From the NCBI RefSeq assembly GCF_947507565.1, contig NC_089184.1, positions 3,100,001 to 3,164,000 of the forward strand: a stretch of DNA of 64,000 bases, given 5' to 3'. The translations under genes were made by a program, and so were the position numbers. This DNA comes from Oscarella lobularis (lineage: Eukaryota; Porifera; Homoscleromorpha; Homosclerophorida; Oscarellidae). Positions 15,001 to 24,135 of this stretch are shown here, piece after piece. Within the stretch, counting starts at the first letter, position 1. Every line of letters begins with the position of its first letter. A model generated the notes under the pieces. It had not been told where the DNA came from and searched no databases. It saw only the letters and a list, made by a program, of their open reading frames with translations.

Positions 15001-15452
15001 TTCTTTTTTGTTCTCCTGAACGAAAGTGAGTCATTTATAATAGAAACAATCTAATTAAATGTTTTTTTCTACTAAAAGTTTTAAAAAGACGTCTGTTATT
15101 ATTTCAATAAGAAGATGCCAATGTGAAGAAGGCGTCTCTTTTGTGCCAGTTCCTCTCTTCAACAAGGATGGTGATAAGGTCAGTTGTTAGATGTTTGTTA
15201 AAAAAAGCCGTGTAGTGACTACACTTGTATTATCTCTATTTCTAGACTCGTCTTCTTCAACTCGAATATGTTTGCGAGCCGCTGTCAGAGCATCAAAATC
15301 AAACGTCTGAAAGCATTTTCTTTCTTATATTTCCACCAGACGATGTGCTGCTTCAGCAAGGATCTTCATCGTTATCGACTCATTTGTTTGATTCTCAAGT
15401 ACTTTCGTCTTTTCAAAATTTGTCAAGGACAGCATCATCTCTGCAGTGGTAA
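18..15452 (+). CDS. Divergent dynein heavy chain, DNHD1-like (5' end outside window)
   Basis: This is a multi-exon dynein heavy chain motor. Exons 18-77, 131-274, 325-585, 642-775 and 833 onward encode the tail (RCNDVLDLVQTVQHF near 1010). The linker runs from about 3500 to 6700, ending in the FEYQG segment. AAA1 has P-loop GEEGCGKT split by an intron near 6855-6908. AAA2 has GPAGSGKT near 8005 and AAA3 has GEMGSGKT near 9146. AAA4 starts near 10430. The stalk coiled coils and microtubule-binding domain lie at about 11200-12180. AAA5 is near 12480, AAA6 near 13860, and the C-terminal domain ends at TAA 15450-15452. A single 4.2-kb exon (10374-14610) carries AAA4 to AAA6. The family is certain. 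The DNHD1 assignment is an inference from divergence: AAA1 Walker B reads LEN instead of DE, the AAA4 P-loop is lost (GEGSPVET), and the extrapolated length is over 4,500 residues. Another divergent dynein remains possible. Confidence 0.9.
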
Positions 15453-15983
15453 CAGTATTGGGATTTTCTCGGTTGGGGGCATGTCGCTGACTTCATTTAT
15501 TCATTTTATTCTCATTTTATTCCTTTTATTCGATATCTGTGATGTAAGCGTCAAGGGAAGTGATTCGTACGTGTTGTCAATTTAGGATATATTAATAACG
15601 CGCGCGCTTACATCATCCGAATATAAATGAAGGTGCGCGTATAGCGATAGAGCACTCTGTCATATAATCGAGACTACTTATAATTATGGAATATTATACA
15701 TACGACAGTAAATGACACACCTACATGAAAAGGGTCCACCCCTCGACGTCTCGCGTCCTCAGGGCACGAGCCTATCGACTTTTTAGAGCCATCTTTTCAA
15801 ACAATTAACTAGAAAATAACCCCAAAGGCTACATCAGAATATCGTTATCATTGCGTCCTTGGTCTTGTCGTGCATGAGGTCAGCATATATGACGCTAAAA
15901 AAGGCAAGGGAGCAAAAACGCCAGTGTATACCAAGTAGGTGGTATTCCACCAAGGATTCGAATTTTCTTTCTTGGGCGTAACC

Positions 15984-16222
15984 GGACAATTTTAAAAGTG
16001 CCTTGGGGACAATTCTAAAATGATCTTGGGGACAATTTTAAAATAATTGTCAGGGTGACAATTGTCCTGGAGACAATTTTAAAATTGTCCTGGAGACAAT
16101 TTCAAAATTGTCCTGGGGGCAATTTTCAAAATTGTCTTGAAGATAATTTTTAAATTGTCCTGGGGACAATTTGTCCTGGGGACAATTTGTCCTGGGGACA
16201 ATTTTAAAATTGTTTTGGGGAC
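15984..16222. repeat. Self-complementary minisatellite
   Basis: About nine imperfect copies of a unit of roughly 20-28 bp lie in tandem. The core is GGACAATTTTAAAATTGTCC, which is its own reverse complement, and copies are joined by TGG or TGGG. Because each unit is palindromic, the tract can fold into a series of hairpins. It lies about 530 bp downstream of the dynein stop codon. No coding potential was seen. Confidence 0.9.
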
Positions 16223-16332
16223 GAAAATGTTTTGCTTTTATTGATTGGAGTTTTTAGGAAATTATTGCACGTTTTTTGCGCACACCTTCCATCTGGTGAC
16301 GTCACAAGTGTACATTTTTATTCAGTATTGAC

Positions 16333-16424
16333 GTGTTGCCTTTGAGAGGAGCTCTCTTTAGCTGGATCGTTGATGAAGGAAGTACAGAAAACTCTTCAAT
16401 GATCTCCTTTTCATTAGGCAACAC
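16333..16424. repeat. Imperfect stem-loop of about 92 bp
   Basis: GTGTTGCC at the left end pairs with GGCAACAC at the right end. Pairing continues with small bulges inward (GAGAGGAG against CTCCTTTTC). The size is in the range of a folded-back mini-element or a small-RNA precursor, but the sequence alone does not separate these. Confidence 0.5.
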
Positions 16425-17825
16425 CAACGAAATTACGATAAATATTATTCACGTGCTATAGCCTTATACGGGAGTTGTTGTACTTCAATTTTTCTCGTCG
16501 CTTCGCCGTTTCCAGGTTTGTTTGCCATCGTTTTCTATAGCACGCTTCTTTTTCCGCTTGCACGTTGACGCAAGACTTTGTATTCGGAGCGCCAGCCCCC
16601 CTTAGAGGCGTAGCAGACGCTTCCCTCTCTCGATCTCATCTCTCCTAGGCAAAGAGAAACGACGAAAGGCTGCGAATGGCGGGCAAATTGCAACACGATG
16701 ACGATTAGCCGCAGCGGTGAGAGATACGAGGAAAATGAAATATAGATTTTGTCGAATTTTTATATAAATAGCAATTGCTCCAATAACGATTTGAGATGTG
16801 TCAATCTCTTTTAAAAAATCCATTGTGACTCTTGTTTGAGGTTAGCACGTATCAATGTTTTCTATGCTTACATGTGACAGGTGCCTATAGACTCCTATTA
16901 TTGATCATAAGCCAAGGCAATACTTTATCCACTGCGAGGTCGTCAGACTTTTTCTTGCTGGGAATATTTATTAATTGTGTGGGCGTAAATGCAAATGAAA
17001 GTGTACGATTAGAAATATTATGTTTTGCTTTTATCTCTTGGATTTTTTAGGAAATAATGGCACTTATCTTTCTCACGCTGACGGTTACACACCTTACGTT
17101 TGACGCCAACCTTTACTCTCATCTTCAAAAGTAGATACAGTTAATCAATAGCGCAGTAATATTTTGGATTCCGTACTTTCGCAATATATGATTTCCCGTG
17201 GTGTTCATTGCAACGTATCCTTTTGCACATGCACGTCGATCAAGCGGACAACTTATCTCGAGAGCAACCCTTTCAATACACGCGCACATAAGCATATGTA
17301 GTAGGCATGCAGTGCCACGCATTGCTGGAGTTCATAATTTTGTTCTAGTTTTAGATAGTGAATGTTATTGGTGACTATAGCGCCTTTTCCCCCTTCCATG
17401 CTATATCATTCGTCGGAAGGGCGTTGTCAACAACTTCAAAACAATGACCTAAAATAATATTTGTGAAACCGTGTGAGATATCAGAAGAGACTCTGCGCGC
17501 GTCGAAGAGAAGTAGCTTATTCGGCTTGCTATAACGGCGTGCAGCTATCTGACGTTCTTTTCGTAGGCATATAACTTGAATTAGTCATCTGTGTGTTTAG
17601 CCTGACTCAAGATCGACGTCTGCTGGTCTTACCCTAACCGTCCTCCCAAACCGCGGCCTCGCGTAAGTCCGCTCTCCTGATTATACAGTCGCGTCAGGTT
17701 TTATTATTATAGTCCGTCCTTAGTGAGCTATAGCCCCGCTCTTCTCAACCGATTGAGAAGGAGAAACAGCAGTCCAATTGAACTTGACTATACCGCGTTC
17801 AACATTCCACGTGCGAATCCGAGTC

Positions 17826-20800
17826 ATGGTCAAGCGAATAGGATTTATCATCGAAGGTGAGACACGCGAGGGATCGTATTACGTAGAGGCAAGGAAACAA
17901 AGCCCTCCATCAGGGGGGAAACCAAAGCTCTCCCTATAAACGCTCCTAAAAATAGCCCATAAGATGCGTTCCATGCATACACGTTACTAGCTATGATAAC
18001 ATTGTTTTGGTAAGACGAACGATTTTGTGCGTCGTTCTCGTCTTTACGTTGCTTCTCTGGTCGACGACCGAAACGACGACAACGACGCCAGAGATTGAAA
18101 CACCGACGACACTCGTTGAACGAGGTGGTGACAGTTAAATTAACCTATAGATTATTTCTATGTAGTGTCGACATCTCGCTCTATCTCTCTTTCATAGTTC
18201 CTAGTCAACCGCCTGCTAATTTGACCGTCACTTCTCTTGATCCTTTCTTACATCGCAATAGCTGTATGAACTGTATTCGCGTTGAATGGGATCCTCCTCC
18301 GGTGGAAGATCGCAACGGAGATGTCATTCTTTATGAAATACACTACGTTGGAGAAGAGTTTGATACGAATCCTCACACACGTACGGTTAATGTGAGCGGT
18401 GACGTTCAGTCAGTTCACGCTACTCTAACTGGCCTGGAGGAGTACGTGGTTTATGACGTCAAAATCCGGGCTTACAACCACTTGGGTCCCAGTCCTTACT
18501 CTTCTGTTCAGTCTGTTAGAACGTATGAAGGTTTGTAAAATAAATTGTCAGAAAATCAATAGATAATTGATTAACTCTTAGTTCCGCCTGCACGTCCAAC
18601 GGATCTTTTCTTTCTAAACGTCACTTCAATTTCCGGCGTAGATGGTCTGGTTGATCTCAAAGTGACGTGGTCTTTATCTCCAAGAAATGTCAATGGTTTG
18701 TTCGCGGGATTTCGCGTTGGATACCAATGTTCTTCCGATAACAGTTCCATGAACAAAGAGGTGCACGGCCAAACAACGTGTTGCCATGACGATCGTCCTT
18801 TCGTGTGCGCTTTGGCAGAAAACATAACCGAACATTTGATCACCAACTTGACAAGGTTTTTTTGTTTCTTTACTTCATCTCCTTGACGCTCTTACATTTT
18901 TTCTAGTTAATCGTGGTACAACGTTTCTGTTTACGCACTATCTAAAGACTACTCATTAGGATTTCTATACGTGAGCGGTTGGACGTCGAGAGTCGTTCTG
19001 ACAGCAGAAAGCAGTAAGGCAAACTAAATGTACGCATCATGTTTAATTATTAAGACATAGAACCGACCGGCGCTCCCCGGAATATGTCCGTGGTCGATAT
19101 CGTCGGAGGAAAGGAGCTATTAGTGGAGTGGAGCGAAGTGTCGTGCACCGAAATCAATGGATTGTTGAAGGAATACGTCATTTACTATCAAAGAAAAAGC
19201 AAAGCAAGACTGCTACATGTTACTGCATCTCCAGATTCTACAGTACGACCTATATCTAAACTAATAATCCAATAATCTAACGGGCTTTGTATAGAATTTC
19301 ACTATATCAAACTTGGAGCCTCTTAACGAGTATTCAGTGTGGATGCGAGCTGTCACAGGAGCGGGAAAAGGTCCTCTTACTTCTATAGTCAAAGCACGTA
19401 CAGCTCATCCAGGTAAAGCGTCTCTTTAATTAATTTAACAGCTAAGTTAGGTGTGTACGTTTTTAGTTTGCCAATGTTTTTTGCCTGGATCGTTGAACGA
19501 AAATTGAAACCTGACGACCGGCCAATGTTCGTGTCTCGTCGGCGCATACGGACAGAACTGCGACAGGTGCATTCGATCACTAAAACGATTTGACAACATC
19601 ACCAAATGTCTTAGTAGTACGAATCATCTTTAGTTAGTTGGTAACACTATGTCATCTTGTTTTCTATAATAGATGAAATTAATATTCCAAAGCCTTCTGA
19701 AACACTACCAGGCACAGGTAAAACTTGGACATCGTTATTTCTTACACACTCTTACACGTGATCATTTAGCTATAGCTTCGTCGGTAACAGCGCTGTTAAT
19801 CCATCGTACTTGTAATTGTTATTGTCTGCGTGCGAAAGAGACGTCGTCAGGCAAAATTGGAAGTCATTCAGCTACAAAAATTACAAAACCAACGCCAAAC
19901 TCATTGCCTCATGAAGTGGCCAACGTACGACGACTTCCAATTCAGCAAGAAACGTCTCAAAATTGAAGATGAACTCGGCGAAGGTCAATTTGGAAAAGTC
20001 TATTTTGCCTGGGCAAAGGGAATCGTCAAAGGCGAAGAGCAAACGCGAGTTGCAGTGAAAACAATGAAGCAGGGGTCGTCGCAAGAGACGGCCGAAGATT
20101 TTCGAAAGGAAATGGAAATCATGATGGACTTTGATCATCCAAACATTGTCCGTCTTCTGGGAATCTGCACGCGTGACGAACCCCTCTATCTCATCACTGA
20201 ACTCATGAAACACGGCGATTTGAAGGCCTTCATTCGAAAGGCGCGTCCCAACGAGACGCATCCGCGTTCTCTTCTGTCCATCGTCCAACTGGTGGACATC
20301 GCCGCTCAGGCGGCCGCCGGTGTCGCCTATCTCGCCTCGCGTCTGTTCGTTCATCGCGATATTGCTGCACGAAACTGTCTCGTCGGCGAAAACGATAATC
20401 AATTATCAGTGAAAGTTTCCGACTTTGGAATGGCAAGAGATATTTACCAAGAAGAGTACTATCGTCGTAAAGGCGGTACGATGCCCATTCGATGGATGGC
20501 CCCAGAAGCGATAACCGACGGGAAATACACAGTCGAATCAGACGTCTGGTCACTAGGCGTTCTTCTATGGGAGATCTTCGTCTTTGGGTATCAGCCTTAT
20601 TTTGGCAAGAGCAACGAGCAAGTGATCGGTGGAATTCTTCAAGGTAGCTTAAGTTTGGAGTGTCCTTCGCTCTGTCCCAAGTCCGTGTATCAGTTCATGC
20701 TTCGCTGCTGGGAGAGAGATCCGTCGGATAGAATCAAGTCGAGTGACGTGGCGAACGCTTTGCAGGCTATGAGAGATATGGGCGACATATCTGCGGGTCA

Positions 20801-21365
20801 TTTAGATGTGTCGTCGACCGCATCGACGTCGGAGGATTACACACCTATGAGTTCTTTTACTCCTCCCAACTCCAAATTTGAAGAACAACCTTTATTGCCT
20901 CAGTCGAATAACGCTTACTACTTGGATATGAGTGGCGGCAAGGCTCCTTCAGCGTCGAGTGGTCAGAAGCGTTATGTGAGTGCGGAGCCGAATAAGAAAG
21001 TGCCACTGGCAGGTACCAGTTACGTCAACGCTACGGCGCAGGATTTGTCCAATTCTCCTGCGAGTTATTTGAATATTGCCTCGACCCGATCAAAGATGCC
21101 AGTTGAAGACGATTACACGCCAATGAGTTCTTTCGCTCCTCGTGGCATAGAGTTAGATCCAATGAATAAAGAAGAAGTTTCCTTGCCAGATATCACTACT
21201 ATGAATGACGGCAATCCTTTGCGAGATGCGCCCGCGGAGGCGAAAGAGAAGAAGAAAGAGAAGAAATTGTCATCTCTGAAGTCGACTACTTACGTGAATG
21301 TCATGGCCAGCACAGAGGACTTGGATTCTGCAACCCAAACAGGTAAGGATGATCCTAGTGCTTGA
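17826..21365 (+). pseudogene. FN3 receptor tyrosine kinase, decayed copy
   Basis: Exon by exon this matches the intact gene at 30799-39250: 17826-17856, 18015-18124, 18198-18530, 18582-18855, 18907-19013, 19061-19242, 19295-19412, 19467-19613, 19673-19717 and 19770-21365. Three FN3 domains and one EGF-like domain are recognisable. Then the copy jumps straight to the juxtamembrane exon, so about 5.2 kb (roughly 11 FN3 modules) is missing. Four lesions are visible. The signal-peptide exon has a one-base length difference that breaks phase. There are TAA at 18908-18910 (TAT in the other copy) and TGA at 19505-19507 (TGT in the other copy). The transmembrane segment has an 18-bp loss plus an inserted C near 19801. 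A full receptor cannot be made from this copy. Its kinase ORF stays open and is listed separately. Confidence 0.85.
19830..21365 (+). CDS. Intact cytoplasmic tyrosine kinase ORF of the decayed receptor copy
   Basis: An uninterrupted 511-codon frame starts just after the broken transmembrane segment at MRKRRRQAKLEV. The kinase domain spans about residues 50-325. It has loop GEGQFGKV, VAVK, catalytic HRDIAARN (CAT 20352-20354, CGC 20355-20357), DFG and the YQEEYY activation loop followed by RWMAPEA. The last feature resembles the insulin-receptor/TRK group. The tail is rich in tyrosine motifs of docking type: YTPM twice and YLDM (YxxM), and YVNA, YLNI and YVNV (YxN). It could be expressed as a soluble kinase from an internal start, or be the remnant of a recent pseudogene. 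The sequence does not decide. All kinase-domain coding lies in one exon, unlike the intron-rich kinase regions at 52023-54493. Confidence 0.6.
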   Translation: MRKRRRQAKLEVIQLQKLQNQRQTHCLMKWPTYDDFQFSKKRLKIEDELGEGQFGKVYFAWAKGIVKGEEQTRVAVKTMKQGSSQETAEDFRKEMEIMMDFDHPNIVRLLGICTRDEPLYLITELMKHGDLKAFIRKARPNETHPRSLLSIVQLVDIAAQAAAGVAYLASRLFVHRDIAARNCLVGENDNQLSVKVSDFGMARDIYQEEYYRRKGGTMPIRWMAPEAITDGKYTVESDVWSLGVLLWEIFVFGYQPYFGKSNEQVIGGILQGSLSLECPSLCPKSVYQFMLRCWERDPSDRIKSSDVANALQAMRDMGDISAGHLDVSSTASTSEDYTPMSSFTPPNSKFEEQPLLPQSNNAYYLDMSGGKAPSASSGQKRYVSAEPNKKVPLAGTSYVNATAQDLSNSPASYLNIASTRSKMPVEDDYTPMSSFAPRGIELDPMNKEEVSLPDITTMNDGNPLRDAPAEAKEKKKEKKLSSLKSTTYVNVMASTEDLDSATQTGKDDPSA

Positions 21366-23456
21366 AAATCAGCCGTGCACGGGTGTTTTGTCTGAGCTGA
21401 CAACATCACTTGTAGAAGGTCATAGTTGACCTTGCATACAACAGCAAAAAATCGTTAGATAATACATTTCATGCTGTCAAGTGTTTTAGACAGTAGTCGT
21501 TTTTTTTGTGTATTTGTGTTTTCAGATAGTAAATAATACTGTAGCTCTATAATGTGTCGATTTTCTGTCAATGCGTGCTTAAAACGATGTCAAAATTTGG
21601 GCTTTTTTGATAGTGTTCCTGGATTCCTTAGAAGTAGCAGCGAGTCTGAAAGAAATGTTTCAGTTTTTACTCCACAGTTCCCTACCGGGATGAAATTAGA
21701 TAAAACCCCATGTCCGGGTTATTTTTAATTCCCGTTTGTTCTACAAGCTGCTACGTCTTTTTCCGTCTTTTTAGCCCGTTTGGCAATTGCGATTGCTTCG
21801 ATGCGGCATTAAAAAGGTCTTAGCTTGTCTCTACAGCATTGGCTGGCCAAGCTATGCCTTCGTTCGACTTCTTTCTCGTTCTCGACTTCGAAGCGACGTG
21901 CGTCGAGCATCGAAAGATCGTTCAAAGCGTCTACCAGTCATCTAGCAAGATTCCAAGGCAATTTCGTTGCAGGAGATTGTCAAATTCCCCGGCGTTTTCC
22001 TCAACTCAAGATCTCTGCAAAAACCGAAGACTTTTTTCATTTTTGTCCAACCGAGAGCAAATCCAATTCTCACGGAATTTTTGCGCAAAGGTAGTCATTA
22101 GACTGATAGTCTTTCTTTTGATACCTAGGAAAGATCGCCCAAAAAATTCCTATATCCATTGTCTTTATTTCGGAATGTAACACTGACATTGTTAATACTG
22201 TTTCAATGGTCAAATTGATTGATTGACTGTTGTCGAGTTTGAGATGACGACAATATCTATTGGTCCGTTCCTTCAGATCTGCGACGGCACCTAACGGCGC
22301 TGGGTTTTGGTGCTCGGAACGCCAACGCTATAGGCAAGAGTGATTCAGTTAACCAATATAGCGGCACATTAAGTAGCCCTAGGCCTGTAACTGCGCCATG
22401 ACTACCTACAACTAACTGGATCATTCGCATTGAAATTTATTCAAAATCTACGTCACGAATGTTATACCTTAGCACAACCTCAGTGTATGCGATTTCAATC
22501 AAAAATTGAAGCCTAGTCGCGGTCTTCAGTTTAGGAAAAGACAAGGCGAAACATTTCAGTTTCATCTTTTCGAGCTAGCGGAGCACTTCATTAAGCGAAT
22601 GGACACTTCAATTCGATGTTGTCTTCTTGAACCGAAATTTTAAATACCTAGAAGCAACTTGTGATGATGTATCAACCAGCTGAAGAGATTTTGTTTAGTG
22701 ATTATTTGACATGGCGCATGTCTTTGAAACCAGATGCCGTAATTAGTTAAGAGCGCATTTAACTGACGCAAAAAGTAAATCGCGCGGCGCATGTCCACGT
22801 ACTCAAATTGCGCTCAATTTTTTATTTCAAATACGCATAGCGATTTTTACAGTATGTTCATGCCAAAATCTTATCTAACGTCACCACCATCCTTTCTTTC
22901 CTTCTTTTGTTGCAGTGTGCCTTTCGGAGCGTTCTGTACGTCTTCGCGAAAAAATTTTCTTTGACTTTTTCGTCGCACGTTCAATCTTCATCCCCACCTG
23001 AAAATCAAACTCCTATTAGTCACTGTAAAATAATTTCTGTACGTACCTTTTCTGAATGCGTTCGTATTAGCGTTACCCGAGCTACACCGCGGGGAGGTTC
23101 GAACGCTTCGTAGCTCATGGCAGCCACCGCAAAGCGATGACCACCGGTTCCAAAAAGTTTCGGGAGAGTATATTGACCTCATTGGCCCCCTCAAGCAGTA
23201 TCCGCCTGGATGGGTAGTCGGCCCCTAATACCGAATCCCCCGGCGCGACGATACCTGACCACATTGGTAAGCATATAACTAAGAACCAGGGCTTCTGAGG
23301 AGGAGAGCGGCTGACCACCGTTTGTAGGAGTCGACAGGAAAGGACGTGCAATGCCTGAATCGAAGTCTCCTGAGCCAGATCATCCGCAATCTAATCGCTC
23401 CAATTGGTGAGATAAGTGCCGGCAACCAGACCGCTTGCGACACCCCCTCCGAGCCG
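21366..23456. other. 3' flank of receptor copy 1
   Basis: Beyond the exonuclease fragment I see no gene. The whole stretch aligns with 39251-41580. Identity rises sharply in the GC-rich block from about 22980 onward, which continues to 28598-28830 across the transposon insertion. No function was recognised for that block. Confidence 0.6.
21854..22090 (+). pseudogene. ERI1/ERI3-like DEDD exonuclease fragment, copy 1
   Basis: FDFFLVLDFEATC carries the first catalytic motif (D and E) of DEDDh 3'-5' exonucleases of the ERI family. An intron from about 21902 to 21972 leads to an in-phase exon reading EIVKFPGVFLNSRSL and then FIFVQPRANPILTEF, which follows the family's usual order. No later exon with the remaining catalytic motifs is visible before the transposon, so this is a gene fragment. 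It lies in the receptor's 3' flank and was duplicated with it. Confidence 0.6.
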
Positions 23457-23464
23457 TGACCGCT
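23457..23464. repeat. Left target-site duplication of DNA transposon
   Basis: TGACCGCT occurs here and again at 28590-28597, flanking the 5.1-kb insertion exactly. The unit 2 copy has the undisturbed site (TACCCACT at about 41586-41593) with matching sequence on both sides. Confidence 0.85.
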
Positions 23465-23630
23465 TCGCGGTTCCTGCTTCGTACCGTCAAGTGAAACATT
23501 TGAAACAATTGCAACAATTACTATCGCGCGCTAGTGTAGCCATAGATACCAGCTCCTCCTCCCACCTTAAATCGTCCGTCGAACGCGTCCAGAGACGCTT
23601 TCGGTCATCGCTTCGCTTTTTCCAGGTGTT

Positions 23631-23695
23631 CAACGACCATTCGAAGAGGTTTATGGGGTTTTGATAACCCCGAAAACTTCTTCGAATGGTCGTTG
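23631..23695. repeat. Strong hairpin inside the transposon
   Basis: CAACGACCATTCGAAGAGG at the left pairs with the reverse complement at the right over 22 bp with a single mismatch. An inner GGGGTT/AACCCC pair tightens the fold. It lies about 170 bp from the left transposon edge and could be a subterminal transposase site or a terminator-like fold. Confidence 0.75.
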
Positions 23696-24135
23696 AGGAA
23701 GAAAGTCGACAACGCGAAACTGGACGCCAGCGAAAGCGATCAGATAAGTTTAAGGCACTTTGTACCTACTGTTCCAGGCTTTCTCGTTTCTTCGGATGCA
23801 GGGGGAACCTCAATTCGGACTTTCCTGAGGTCATTGACGTCGAGATCCCTGCCTATTTGCCTCGGAACGGCTAGTCGTCGCTTATCATCGTTCATAGCAT
23901 CTATTCTGCACTCGAAAAACGCGATTCGATAATCTGGTGGGTATATATTATTTAATTATTTTATTTAATTATTTTAATTGGCTCTTATGACCTGTTTTTA
24001 ATTTATTCAGGTCGATGATGATACGGACGTAACAATGCTTGGATATGCTCTGTCACAGGAGGGGCGGCACATGCGAAAAGAACAGACAATCACACAATTA
24101 GATAAGTATAAATCATGCAATCATACAAGTAGAAT

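Larger units (their letters stand above)
15453..17825. other. Intergenic region between dynein and the first receptor locus
   Basis: Apart from the minisatellite and stem-loop listed separately, I see no gene. Open frames here are short and lack splice support. A short motif around 16230-16270 (TTTGCTTTTAT followed by TTTTTAGGAAAT) recurs near 17024-17055, suggesting a small local duplication. From about 17590 the sequence matches 30536 onward, marking the start of duplication unit 1. Confidence 0.7.

Noticed and set aside
23000-23200. GGTTCGAAC near 23095, resembling a Pol III B box.
   Set aside because: No A box at the right distance upstream on the same strand and no cloverleaf.
23693-23932. 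79-codon plus-strand frame inside the transposon's left part.
   Set aside because: It starts within the hairpin, matches no domain and has no splice partners. It may be chance or an accessory ORF, but cannot be supported.
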